Below are positions 55,672 through 64,000 of a stretch of 64,000 nucleotides of DNA, one piece after another. This DNA comes from Anthonomus grandis grandis (Eukaryota; Arthropoda; Insecta; Coleoptera; Curculionidae): contig NC_065553.1 of NCBI RefSeq assembly GCF_022605725.1, forward strand, positions 1,054,001 through 1,118,000, written 5' to 3'. Under the pieces are notes generated by a model. The model was not told where the DNA came from and did not search any database. It saw only the letters and a list, made by a program, of their open reading frames with translations. The position numbers and the translations under genes are program-made. Within the stretch, counting starts at the first letter, position 1, and each line of letters starts with the position of its first letter.

Positions 55672-56190
55672 TATCACAACACTTGTTTTGTTTTTCAAAT
55701 TATTTTTTTAAAGATATTTTGAATTAAACAAATACACAAGTCGCGATTCTTGCATAATTGTTGATTGGAGAGGTCATAGAACAATTGGAATATCATATTT
55801 TTTTGGTGCTGTTGGACAGACCAACCAAGTTTACCTTCATATATGAGTGCGTGTTTAAGTGCAGGAAAAATTGCATTTATGTAGACGTCACTATAAAGAC
55901 AGGATTATCAAAGACCTTTTTGGTAGACCATGCGACCTCTGCAAAAATATGGTTTGTAGGAAGTGCTCAAACTAACCTCCAGCGATATACGAGCACTGTT
56001 GACACACACTCGTATAGTAATGTTCCTCTCTGAGGACTGCTTGTACAATATAAAGCAAATGGGCAGTTTACGAAAAGATTCCAAGGACCTTCAGTAAAAG
56101 TATGGCAACCTGGAAAAGGACATCAAAATTATTTAACAGAATGTGGTGAAACTTGTGTACAAGGTGGACGAGGCACCTAGAGTGCACTAG
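55672..56190. other. Stretch with no recognised feature
   Basis: A 91-codon ORF (55758-56033) has two Cys pairs (FKCRKNCIYVDVTI) but no known pattern. It may be the degraded N-terminal zinc-finger part of the LINE ORF1 that follows. Confidence 0.3.
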
Positions 56191-56194
56191 AACT

Positions 56195-56790
56195 GCTTAG
56201 CACAACCAATACAATTAATAAACAGATATCTGATATAAAAAAATCTTTAGAGTTTATCTCCCAGTGGTTTGAGGACCAAAAAAAGAATCTGGCAGCATTT
56301 ACAGACTTGTTGAAACTTACAGCACAGAAAATAGGGCATTAAAGCAAAAAATTAAGGCACCAGAAAACAAAATAGGACACTCTGAACAAAAATAAAAACA
56401 GAACAATGTAATTATCTCTCGTATCAAATTCCAAAACTCGGCAAATGTGCCTGATGTTAAGGCTTTTTTCAAGAGTATGAATTTGGAATCTCTATAAATA
56501 AAGCAGTGCAATGCACTAAATCAAAATATGAACTCTCCTATTTTGATTAAACTAAGCACTAAACGGGAAAAAAACCTTGTTATTTAAAAAACACAAAGAT
56601 ACTGTTAAGATTACCGCATAATCCTGTGGGCTACAGGACAGAGTCCTTTTTACCTGAACGAAGATTTGACCATGGAGAATCAAAAGCTTTCCAAATATGC
56701 CCGTGATGCAAGAGACAAAAGAGCATCGGGAATCGGATCGACAGGGAATCGGATGTATTCAGATATTCGACTAAGAATTGGTGATTTCTA
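56195..56790 (+). pseudogene. LINE ORF1 remnant: coiled coil and FP-type domain
   Basis: Plus-strand frames give NTINKQISDIKKSLEFISQW, then FEDQKKNLAAFTDLLKLT and LKQKIKAPENKIGHSEQK (a heptad-rich coiled coil). NVIISRIKFQNSANVPD follows, and after breaks NEDLTMENQKLSKYARDARD. The last motif, (V/I)NExLTxxNxxLxxxAR, is the conserved core of the FP-type domain in ORF1 proteins of CR1/L2-like LINEs. Stops at 56.18 and 56.39 kb and frameshifts make it dead. ORF2 is not next to it. Confidence 0.65.
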
Positions 56791-59250
56791 GGGCAATTTC
56801 ACTTTTATTTTGGTAATTTCACTAGATATCATAGCAACACCAAAAAATTAAAAAGTATTTTTATTTATCTTCGTGTTTATATTCATAGATGTTTTGAGTT
56901 CCGGGGTTTATTTCTATCTGTTTTCTTTAAAAATTAATTAAACTTAGGTAGGTAAACCTTATGACTATATTTTATTATTTCGTTCATTTGTTTTTGCTTG
57001 TATAGAGAGAGAACCTTGCTTGTATATTATATGCAGTGCTTATTTTTATATTGTATTTTTCTTCCAGTTTTTGTGACTTTGGCGATTTGTTGCCCATAAA
57101 TGTAGATACCATATTAGCTGCTGAAGAAGAGGAGCGGTTGGCGGACTTAAGAGCAGCAAATTGGGAGAGACGTCAGATAAGGGAAGAAAGGGTTACCTTT
57201 CTCTATCGAGGACACACGATTTAGAATAAACAAAGAAATTATATCATAAATATATCGAAATTTAGATTTATTTTACTTTTATATGTTTTTGTTTGATCTT
57301 TGATGTAGTTTAGCAACATGCACCTAACCTGAAACCAGACATCTCTACGTATCGCTTCTAACCAATCGACCATCACAATATACTGACTTATTTGAATTTA
57401 GCTAATATTTACGTTAACTTCTACTAGTAATTTTAATTAATTTTAGAATGCACAGTTTTTTGCATGAACTTTTAAAAAAAAAAAAAAAATGCTTGTTTTG
57501 CATGCATTTTTTTTTTAAACACAGCGAGTAAGTCGTTTTGAAAGCTATGGAAAGGCTGAAAGGCTTAAAAAATTTTGCAAGTTGTTGTTACTCAGGTCCC
57601 AATGGTCAAATCTGAAACACCCTGTATACTTAAAATTTTAGTTGTTTATCCCATCAATTCATTTTCTTCATTTTCATTCATTTAATGAAATTAAAAGTTG
57701 TTTGTTAAATGTAAAACAATGTTTGATTTTTTTCTAAACGCTTTATAGTATGACTCGCATAACATAAAAAAAATGAACTTATTATGCTAATAGTTACAAG
57801 TAAACACGTAAAATCACAGGTAAAATATAAAAAAGAGACGGGTGCATTCGACACAATCGTCATTCGACATAATGGACATTCGACACAATACCCGCGAAAT
57901 ATTTTAAACGTTCGAGTATGATCGGTTGGGTCTTTTACACGTCAGCCAATTTTTATTCGAATAGCTGTAGTGTTGTCATCTAACATAAAATAAGGTTAGG
58001 TATAGGTATATTATTTTGTTTACATTCGAGTCGTGCTTACAATAATTAATTTATATTTATCGATAGTTTGCCAAAAGTTATTAATTTGTGAGTTGTGAGT
58101 TTTTCAGTATATTTGAAGCTTTAAGATATAACTACAAAGGACCTGGGATGAACTTCCTGATACTGATTAAGAAACACTATAACTAACTTTGTGTAATTTA
58201 CTACTTGGCCTCCTATCCTGTGATTCTTCTTCTTAGAACATTAAATACCTGCATTATACTTATTGCGAAGTGAAGAGGAATTTGACGCCAAAAAAACATA
58301 CCATTACTTGGGAAAGTGCAAGTTTTTTTTGTGTAAAATTGTGGCAAACAAAGTTCCATTTGACTTGCCAAGGTGTGGTGATAGTGTTTATATTTACTAG
58401 GTACTTTTGATTAATAAACTTGAAAAAGTGCAATTTAGGATAATATGCTGGAGAAACTGGATGATTTTGATGAAGTCCTATGCCTCCGAGGATATTTGGA
58501 TTATAAACTATAGTGTGTCAGCTTAAATATAACATACTGAATAACCAAAAGGACTGTAATACACTATACAGTTTTTAATTTACTTATACACACACTTATT
58601 GCTATCAAGTAATTTGTGACTAACATTATTTCTGAATTGGTGTTGTAAAAAAGTGTATTTAATAAAAATTAAATTTAAAATAATATTTATATGTAGGAGA
58701 AGAAACAGGTTCTTAGAGAATATCATATATTACAGCCTTATTTAGATTGAGCCAAGTTTTCATTCATATTGTTGAGTTTTGTCAGGGCTGGAATGTATAC
58801 AAATTACGGTAACAGTTTACTATCCTATCGAACGCCGTTTTTTTGTACGAATTTAAAAAATTAAACAGTTACAAAAGTTAATGTATGTCGTATTTATTAT
58901 AAATTCGTTGTCGGAGACTCAATCATTTGAAAAAAGAAAATAAAAAATATTATAATTTTACCCCTGTTCGTTTTTTTTTGCGCAATCAGTTTTTCTTATG
59001 AAAAATTAATATTCACCCAACAGGTCCTTTTTGCACCCAGCGCCTTTTATATAAAAAAAATCACTACCAACCCAACTCAGCTCCAACCAACCCAACCCAG
59101 CCCAATACAACTCAACCCAACCATTAAATAGGAAACATATACTAAAAAGAGTAATAAGACAGCTATTGAAATTAGTTTTGTTTTTTAATTATTTTTTTTA
59201 ACGATTTATCGAATGGTATCACTATTCGATCACCTAAAAAAATAGTCTAT
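56790..59250. other. Intergenic stretch; possible short exon, small repeats
   Basis: At 57066-57224 a segment after TTTTCTTCCAG reads DFGDLLPINVDTILAAEEEE, then RLADLRAANWERRQIREERV to TAG, directly followed by AATAAA (57225). It could be a terminal exon of an unknown gene, but nothing joins it. TTCGACA(C/T)AAT occurs three times at 57847-57889. A CCAAC-rich minisatellite lies at 59066-59125. A reverse ACACCCTGTATAC end is at 57619. Nothing else was recognised. Confidence 0.35.
59066..59125. repeat. CCAAC-rich minisatellite
   Basis: About ten imperfect copies of CCAACCCAAC/CCAGCC-type units in 60 bp. Simple low-complexity tract with no partner copy in the window. Confidence 0.7.
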
Positions 59251-59271
59251 TATCTGTAAAATAATAGCGCT

Positions 59272-59314
59272 GCCACCGTCTATAGATTACAACTTGTAAT
59301 CTATAGACGGTGGC
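59272..59314. repeat. Perfect 43-bp palindrome with one-base centre
   Basis: GCCACCGTCTATAGATTACAA (59272-59292), C, then its exact mirror TTGTAATCTATAGACGGTGGC (59294-59314). GCGCT stands just outside each arm in a partly mirrored way. It precedes the GC-richer leader of the zinc-finger gene by 0.5 kb. It could form a cruciform or be the closed remnant of a tiny inverted-repeat element. Confidence 0.9.
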
Positions 59315-59339
59315 GCTGCCAACCTCGATAATTCAGTGT

Positions 59340-59848
59340 CTCGAAAGGTTTTTTCGGTACGTATTCTGGTAAGTGATTTCCGATTTGTTGTCTCTCTCAT
59401 CTCAACATAATCGAGTATTTCCGAGCGGTGTGTTATGTGTCGAGGTCACCCTGTTCGGGCGCTCGCGGAGTCGCTTCGGGGGAAGCTTCGGGAGTGTGTC
59501 GAATGTCCATTGTGTTATTTGCCTGTTTTCCATCAAGGCATTGGTTTTGTTTAACTTAACCTATATCGCAGATTTTATTTGCTTTGCTTGCTTCCTAATA
59601 ATTGATTTAATTATCAACAATTATATCAACTTTGCGACTATTTGAGTGAAAATTCATAGTGTAGAGTGTTGAGTCTTTACTCCATTATCTATACAATCCA
59701 TATCTGTGCTGGTTTTGGGCTCAAAAACAAACAATTTAGTGTACGAGTTTCATTACCTATCAATAAACTTGCCAGTGTTTCTTAGTGCATAATTTCCTTC
59801 CACTTAAACCAATATTTGCACTTATCTGTTGCTGTCTGTTAGACAATT
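59340..59848 (+). promoter_or_regulatory. Putative promoter and 5' leader of the zinc-finger gene
   Basis: Base composition is GC-richer than the surroundings at 59.40-59.50 kb (GAGCGGTGTG, GTTCGGGCGCTCGCGGAGTC). It lies directly upstream of a spliced ORF. TTCAACATAATCG-like text and several TCAGT-like initiators (59331: TTCAGTGTCTCG) could mark a start site. No TATA box stands out. The call rests on composition and position only. Confidence 0.3.
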
Positions 59849-60448
59849 ATGGCATCACTAAGGTAAGATACATATACTTTTTTTAGTTCTAATTTGAATA
59901 ATTATTTATTTTGCAGTCAACAAAATGCAATTTGTAAAGTTTGTGAGAAGGAATTTTCAAGCACATCTACCAGAAACAGGCATTGGAAAAAGTTTCACCC
60001 TGAATTTGTTGGGAAGGAACAAATAAAACACATTATATGTCCAATGTGTACTAATGATATCCAGACATTTTCATATTTTAACTGTTTAAACAAACATTTG
60101 CTTGATATTCACCATATAACTGTCAAAGAATCAATTTTAAATTTTAAGAATTTTGAAGAATTCACATCTTGGAGGGCACAAGATAATAGGGAAGTAGATT
60201 ATGCTTGTCAGACCCGAAACAAGTTTAAAAATGGGGAAGAACACATATTTTACAATTGCAACAGGAGCGAAATCAGAGGTTGTAAAACGTCTTAGTTATC
60301 ATTATCAAACATACATAAGTATGTTTTGTTGTGTTTACTTTTAGGATTTAATAAACGCGTGCAAAGTGAGAGGTCTGGGGAAAGCGTTCGCATTCAAGGA
60401 ACATGTCAACAAGACCAAACTCAAATAGCTATCAGCATAAAATTGTAA
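59849..60448 (+). CDS. Small spliced C2H2 zinc-finger protein, three exons, 159 residues
   Basis: Exon 1 is 59849-59862 (ATGGCATCACTAAG|GTAAGA). Exon 2 is 59917-60278 (TTTTGCAG| to AGAG|GTTGTA). Exon 3 is 60345-60448 (TTTTAG| to TAA). Phases fit at both joints. The protein begins MASLSQQNAICKVCEKEFSS, with TRNRHWKKFH completing one C2H2 finger. It continues CPMCTNDIQTFSYFNCLNKH and LLDIHH (second finger), SILNFKNFEEFTSWRAQDNR, EVDYACQTRNKFKNGEEHIF and YNCNRSEIRG|FNKRVQSERS, ending GTCQQDQTQIAISIKL. The (E)xxYYxCxRSGxx(K) block is known from insect repeat-associated proteins that continue with a transposase-like region, so this may be a truncated member. Downstream in-frame-like pieces to 60.78 kb support truncation. 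Confidence 0.6.
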
Positions 60449-60449
60449 T

Positions 60450-62930
60450 AGAAGCCAGAGGAGCAAGTTTGTTGTAGGTTCCCCAACTGTGAGTGAAGAG
60501 GAAGAGGATAATGTTTTATTTGTTGATCAACCCACAACTAGCCAAATCAATTATCAGGAGGATGTAAACCATTTTATTCAGGAGAGTTCAAAAATGAAAG
60601 CCAATAGTTCTGCAATGGACTTTGAAGAAAATCGAGAAGTAGTTTGAGTAAAATATAAGTTACATTGATTATACTTATTTTAAGATTGCATTGCAAGAAA
60701 TTTGTAGCTATGGTAGAAGTTTAGATAAAAATGCATTTGCCAGATTTATGGCTGTAATCAACAAATTTAAAACTAAATAACAAAGTTTTCTTTTTTTTAT
60801 TTACGTACAGCTAATACAAATTTTGTTACAAAAGGAAGATACAATAATCAGGAATTATTGTATGCGAAAGGCACTGTACTACGAGTAAGTCTTATGTAAA
60901 GGAAGTAATAGAGAGTAATGGAAGTTTTATTATACAGAGGCGACAAAAATTGGATATTTTGGTAACTCAGACAAATGACTAAGGTGGAAAATATTTAAAT
61001 GCCTAAATATATTTTTTTTAATTTTTGATTTTTAGATATTATTTGAATGAAGTTTCATCCCAAATGTCTGAAAATTTTTAAATCTTTTTAAGTATAGTAA
61101 TTGAAAAATTAGCATTAATGGAAATTTAATTATTTTTAAAATTCTTCCATGAATATTGAGCCTGAAAAAAAATGTTTTTTCAGTATTTTTATATGAATAC
61201 CTGGAAAATTAAAAAAAAAAAATGAAATGAACTATCTAAATTCTCAAAAAAAAATTAATAATTTTTTAACTGTTACACAAAACGTCTGAAAAATAAGCAA
61301 AATTTTTATCCCAAATGCCTGGAAGAAATAAAAAAATTTCACTTTTTTAAAAAAGAAGCGGAGGAAGAAAATTCTCAGGGCATTGAAAAGAAAAGAAAAA
61401 TTGAAAAACAAATGTACTATCCAAATAAAAAATAAGCTAGATTTCTTTGTGTATTTAATGGCTAGATAATATTTGAATTGTAGCTATTTTTTTATGTTTG
61501 TATAGCTGTGAAGTTAACAAAAATAGGATGTGGTATTTTATACGGTATTTTGTGTTCATCAGTATAATATAACTAAGTATATTTTTTGTAAGGTTTTGGT
61601 GCAGGTTTCAAATTGTAAATACAAATTTTATGTAAGAGGTCACATACATAACTAGGTATAGTTTTTGTAAGGCTTAATTTGGTGTAGGTTTCAAATTGTA
61701 AAAACAAAATTTTAAGACGTCATAGGTGTTGGTTTCTGTATAACTATTTTTATATCTTTTATTTTAAGACTAAAATGTTAGCTTATTTTGTATGTTAATA
61801 TTCAACTAATCATTTTCTATTACATTTTGTTTGCTATGTTTTTAATATTTTTTAGGGTGCAGAAAAGCTAACTTGAAATTGACATTGAACGAGGGGGAAG
61901 ATCCTCTGTGAGTATATATTTATTAATTAAAATGTTTACAGAGCAGTAATTTTCTTCCATGTTACTATTGTATGGAAATTTGAATGGTTTGGGCTGTATA
62001 TACATGACCAGCAGAGATGACAAATAAGCTAAAGAAGTGCGAGTCTACATACTACATACTATATACCAGATTAATACATTTAGCCTCTTTGCATTTAATT
62101 TTGAGGTTGTTGATATTAAAAATACCATAAATTATTATATTTAAATAAATAAATTTATATTTTTTATTTGAAATAAACAAAGTTAAAATATAATTTCTAC
62201 GTTTTTTTTTTGTTTTCTGTTCTTATACTTTGACTTTTTAGTTATATTTACCCTTTATCCAGCTTTTCCAACCATATATATACTTTATATCAACCACTAA
62301 AGTATAATGTATAGAATATGTATAGTGGTAGTGGACAATTTAAAATAATTAAAATAATATTATACTTTCAAATAACTATTGACAATTATTATATTACTAA
62401 GGTGCATATTAGAATTATGACACAGAGGTATGTAAAAATGCGAACTTTAAAATGTTCACCATATATTGTTAAAAAATTTAATTGCCATTTATTTTTATTT
62501 TGTAATTTTTATTTATCCACTCATCCACCTATTAACCAATTAATTTATCAGTTTTACACACCAATTCAATCCGTATGACCCCATTTTTAATATTTAACTA
62601 ACAATAATAATTAAATAATTCATACATCGCGCTTACACGTACCGCTATACCAAATGATTAACAAATTTCGTCAATAAACGAGATAATTTGCTATAAAAAC
62701 CAAATTTGCCAAGTATTTATAAAATATTTTTAAAATAATAATTGATCACACGCTGTAAATATTAAAAAAAATCAATAATCCATTTACTAATAATAGCTAA
62801 AATATCTTCTTATTAAATGTTTTTAATGCATATTGCACTTTTTTTTATCTAAAATAATATACGCATCATAAAAACCTAATTAAATATAAATATGAATAGA
62901 AAAACTCTACATACATTGAAAATTTCCTAT
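60450..62930. other. AT-rich stretch after the zinc-finger gene
   Basis: 60475-60780 contains decayed coding-like text: PTVSEEEEDNVLFVDQPTTS, then ALQEICSYGRSLDKNAFARF with a stop, probably the lost C-terminal part of the preceding gene. From 60.8 to 62.9 kb only AT-rich sequence with short ORFs is seen. Two near-copies of AAC(T/A)AGGTATA(G/T)(T/A)TTTTTGTAAGG occur near 61575 and 61655. Confidence 0.4.
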
Positions 62931-62939
62931 TTTGAATTT

Positions 62940-63130
62940 GGCGGTTCGCATACCACGCCCTCGCGGATGCCGAAGCGCTCTCATTGGCTAGGCATATTTG
63001 TATTTTAATGTATGCTTGAAACGATGCGCCGGCGACATTGCGACTTCGAGCTAAAGCGACACAAAAATACGACAGGGCTGCAAAACTGATTTGATCACCG
63101 GGTGGAGCGCGCTCTTAAAGTAAAAATATA
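62940..63130. promoter_or_regulatory. GC-rich island with a reversed CCAAT box
   Basis: The island (GGCGGTTCGCATACCACGCC, CTCGCGGATGCCGAAGCGCT, GATGCGCCGGCGACATTGCG, GGTGGAGCGCGCTCTTAAAG) is flanked by very AT-rich DNA. CTCATTGGCTAGG contains CCAAT on the minus strand. It may be a promoter, perhaps of the downstream THAP gene or of a minus-strand gene. No transcript evidence is available. Confidence 0.35.
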
Positions 63131-63527
63131 AAATATTTTGCCGATAACAGTAAGGATGACAGGGAACAGAAAAGCTTTTAATAAGAAATGTATCACATGT
63201 CATTTTTTTTTTAATTCAATAATTATCAAGCTAAGTTTTGTTATGAGTTTGAGCAAATGGTGCACAACTATATCTTATTTTAATATTTATCCAGTTAGTT
63301 TTTATTGTTAAACTCTTAGTATTATAGTTATTATGATACATACAGAAATTAGGTTTTCTAGGTACCTAATATAATTACAAAAGTAAACATAAAAGTTTTT
63401 GTACAATATAAACACATACATAATGTAATAATTTAATTTTGGTAATATATGAGTATGAGTATGAGCAAAGAAAATAATAGTAAACTATAGAAAATCCATC
63501 CCGTGTAAATTTTTTGACCACCTAAAA

Positions 63528-63553
63528 GGATCCCCGCTTTTCGAGCGAGGATC
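63528..63553. other. GC-rich stem-loop
   Basis: GGATCCCCGCT, TTTC, GAGCGAGGATCC forms an 11-bp stem with one mismatch and a four- to five-base loop. It lies 170 bp upstream of the THAP-gene start codon. It is not a histone stem-loop or an snRNA element that I recognise. Confidence 0.6.
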
Positions 63554-63725
63554 CATCGGTGAAATTACGCGTTGAAATCTGGCCGATCACTTGGCTGTGT
63601 TGCAAAATTTAATTTGGCGGCTGCGACTCGGCTGAGCAACACAATATTATTTTTGTTATTCGCTCTTGTGACGGACGTAATTCTGTTATTTTTTTTAAAT
63701 TTTGTCATTGGTTCTGTAATACATA

Positions 63726-63849
63726 ATGTCGGGCAATGTATGCCAATATTATGACTGTAGGCGAACTAGAAGAGAGAATCCTACGTTAAAGATGTTTAAA
63801 TTTCCTTATAAAAATCCAAGTATTTGCGAACGTTGGATTTTAAATTGCG
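63726..63849 (+). CDS. First coding exon of a THAP-domain protein
   Basis: ATG at 63726 opens a 124-bp frame: MSGNVCQYYDCRRTRRENPT, then LKMFKFPYKNPSICERWILN, then C and a strong donor (TGCG|GTAAGT). CxxxxC, the KFP block and the WI...C are the start of the C2CH zinc module of THAP DNA-binding domains; the remaining Cys/His and AVPTIF-type residues would come from the next exon beyond the window. THAP domains occur in host regulators and in P-like or Kolobok transposases. The clean exon with an upstream GC-rich leader suggests a real gene, either host or a young transposon. The next exon is not in view. Confidence 0.7.
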
Positions 63850-63904
63850 GTAAGTCCTAGAGTTCTATAAACATATTCAACCTTAACAGTGCCTTAGTAA
63901 GTAA

Positions 63905-63925
63905 GTACAGGGTGTTCCATTTAAG
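63905..63925. repeat. Solo ACAGGGTGTTCC transposon end
   Basis: GTACAGGGTGTTCCATTTA lies in the intron after the THAP exon. It carries the same CAGGGTGT terminal motif as the TA-flanked elements in this window. Its partner, if any, lies beyond the right edge. Confidence 0.5.
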
Positions 63926-64000
63926 AGGAAAAACGGCATATTTTTTGACTTTCCCGGTATATTTAAAAAAATTGAAGATAGCCAATCGACGTATTTTAAC

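Noticed and set aside
56317..56511. Minus-strand 64-codon hydrophobic ORF
   Set aside because: Antisense of the LINE ORF1 coiled coil; its hydrophobic look comes from reverse-complemented Lys/Glu codons.
57036..57224. Acidic/Arg-rich ORF followed by AATAAA as a host terminal exon
   Set aside because: The acceptor and poly(A) signal are suggestive, but no upstream exon or known domain supports it; kept only as a note in the gap description.
59373..59645. 90-codon ORF in the GC-rich leader
   Set aside because: No recognisable domain and it lies directly upstream of a well-phased spliced gene; more likely 5' leader.

Overview
The window is AT-rich animal nuclear DNA, almost certainly from an insect; beetle-like by its repeat content, although the order cannot be fixed from sequence alone. 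Genes are sparse and split by introns. Most of the window is layered transposable elements (TEs) of many classes: non-LTR retrotransposons (LINEs), a Penelope-like element, mariner/Tc1-type, P-like, hAT, Harbinger and Transib-like transposons, fold-back elements, and two DNA-transposon-like families I cannot place. I see no tRNA, rRNA or CRISPR array.

Layout. 0-7 kb: tandem repeats, three decayed Tc1/mariner-type transposase pieces and a 574-bp fold-back MITE. 7-10.2 kb: a long LINE reverse transcriptase ORF on the minus strand. 11-16 kb: two pieces of a P-like transposase flanking a broken LINE and a 1.23-kb mariner-type element with inverted ends. 16.3-25.7 kb: a host gene on the minus strand encoding a zona pellucida (ZP) domain protein, visible as a 233-bp exon and a probable 40-bp exon upstream. 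The 9.2-kb intron between them holds two LINEs and a 3.4-kb P-like element with a 7-bp target duplication. 26-31 kb: an I-type LINE (RT plus RNase H), a 1.37-kb DNA transposon with 34-bp inverted ends coding for an unplaced insect repeat protein, and a zinc-knuckle LINE ORF1. 31.2-34.3 kb: an inverted-end element filled with a two-part satellite (about 340 bp, made of two parts of about 170 bp). 34.4-35.85 kb: a Penelope-like RT split by an 1148-bp fold-back element. 36.8-41.25 kb: a hAT element with 8-bp target duplications that has a second transposon, with a very long D-to-E spacing, nested inside it.

42.5-45.5 kb: a TTAA-flanked long-inverted-repeat element carrying a Transib/RAG1-like transposase piece and a nested small palindrome. 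45.9-47.55 kb: a gene-like element with candidate D, D and E residues and a CxxC. 48.1-50.65 kb: a Harbinger-type pair in which a MADF-domain gene and a transposase lie on opposite strands with their exons inside each other's introns; the transposase ORF is open but its first catalytic Asp has become Tyr. 51.4-51.97 kb: the last exon of a host mitochondrial poly(A) polymerase (MTPAP) gene, minus strand, with a 3.6-kb TA-flanked element starting 82 bp upstream of its splice acceptor. 56-64 kb: a LINE ORF1 piece, a small spliced C2H2 zinc-finger gene (59.85-60.45 kb) and, at the right edge, the first exon of a THAP-domain gene.

Host coding sequence supported here is therefore small: ZP protein, MTPAP and possibly the THAP and zinc-finger genes. 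The rest records repeated nested insertion. Several breaks in otherwise open transposases fall in A/T homopolymers, so some 'pseudogenes' may be assembly indels rather than dead copies.
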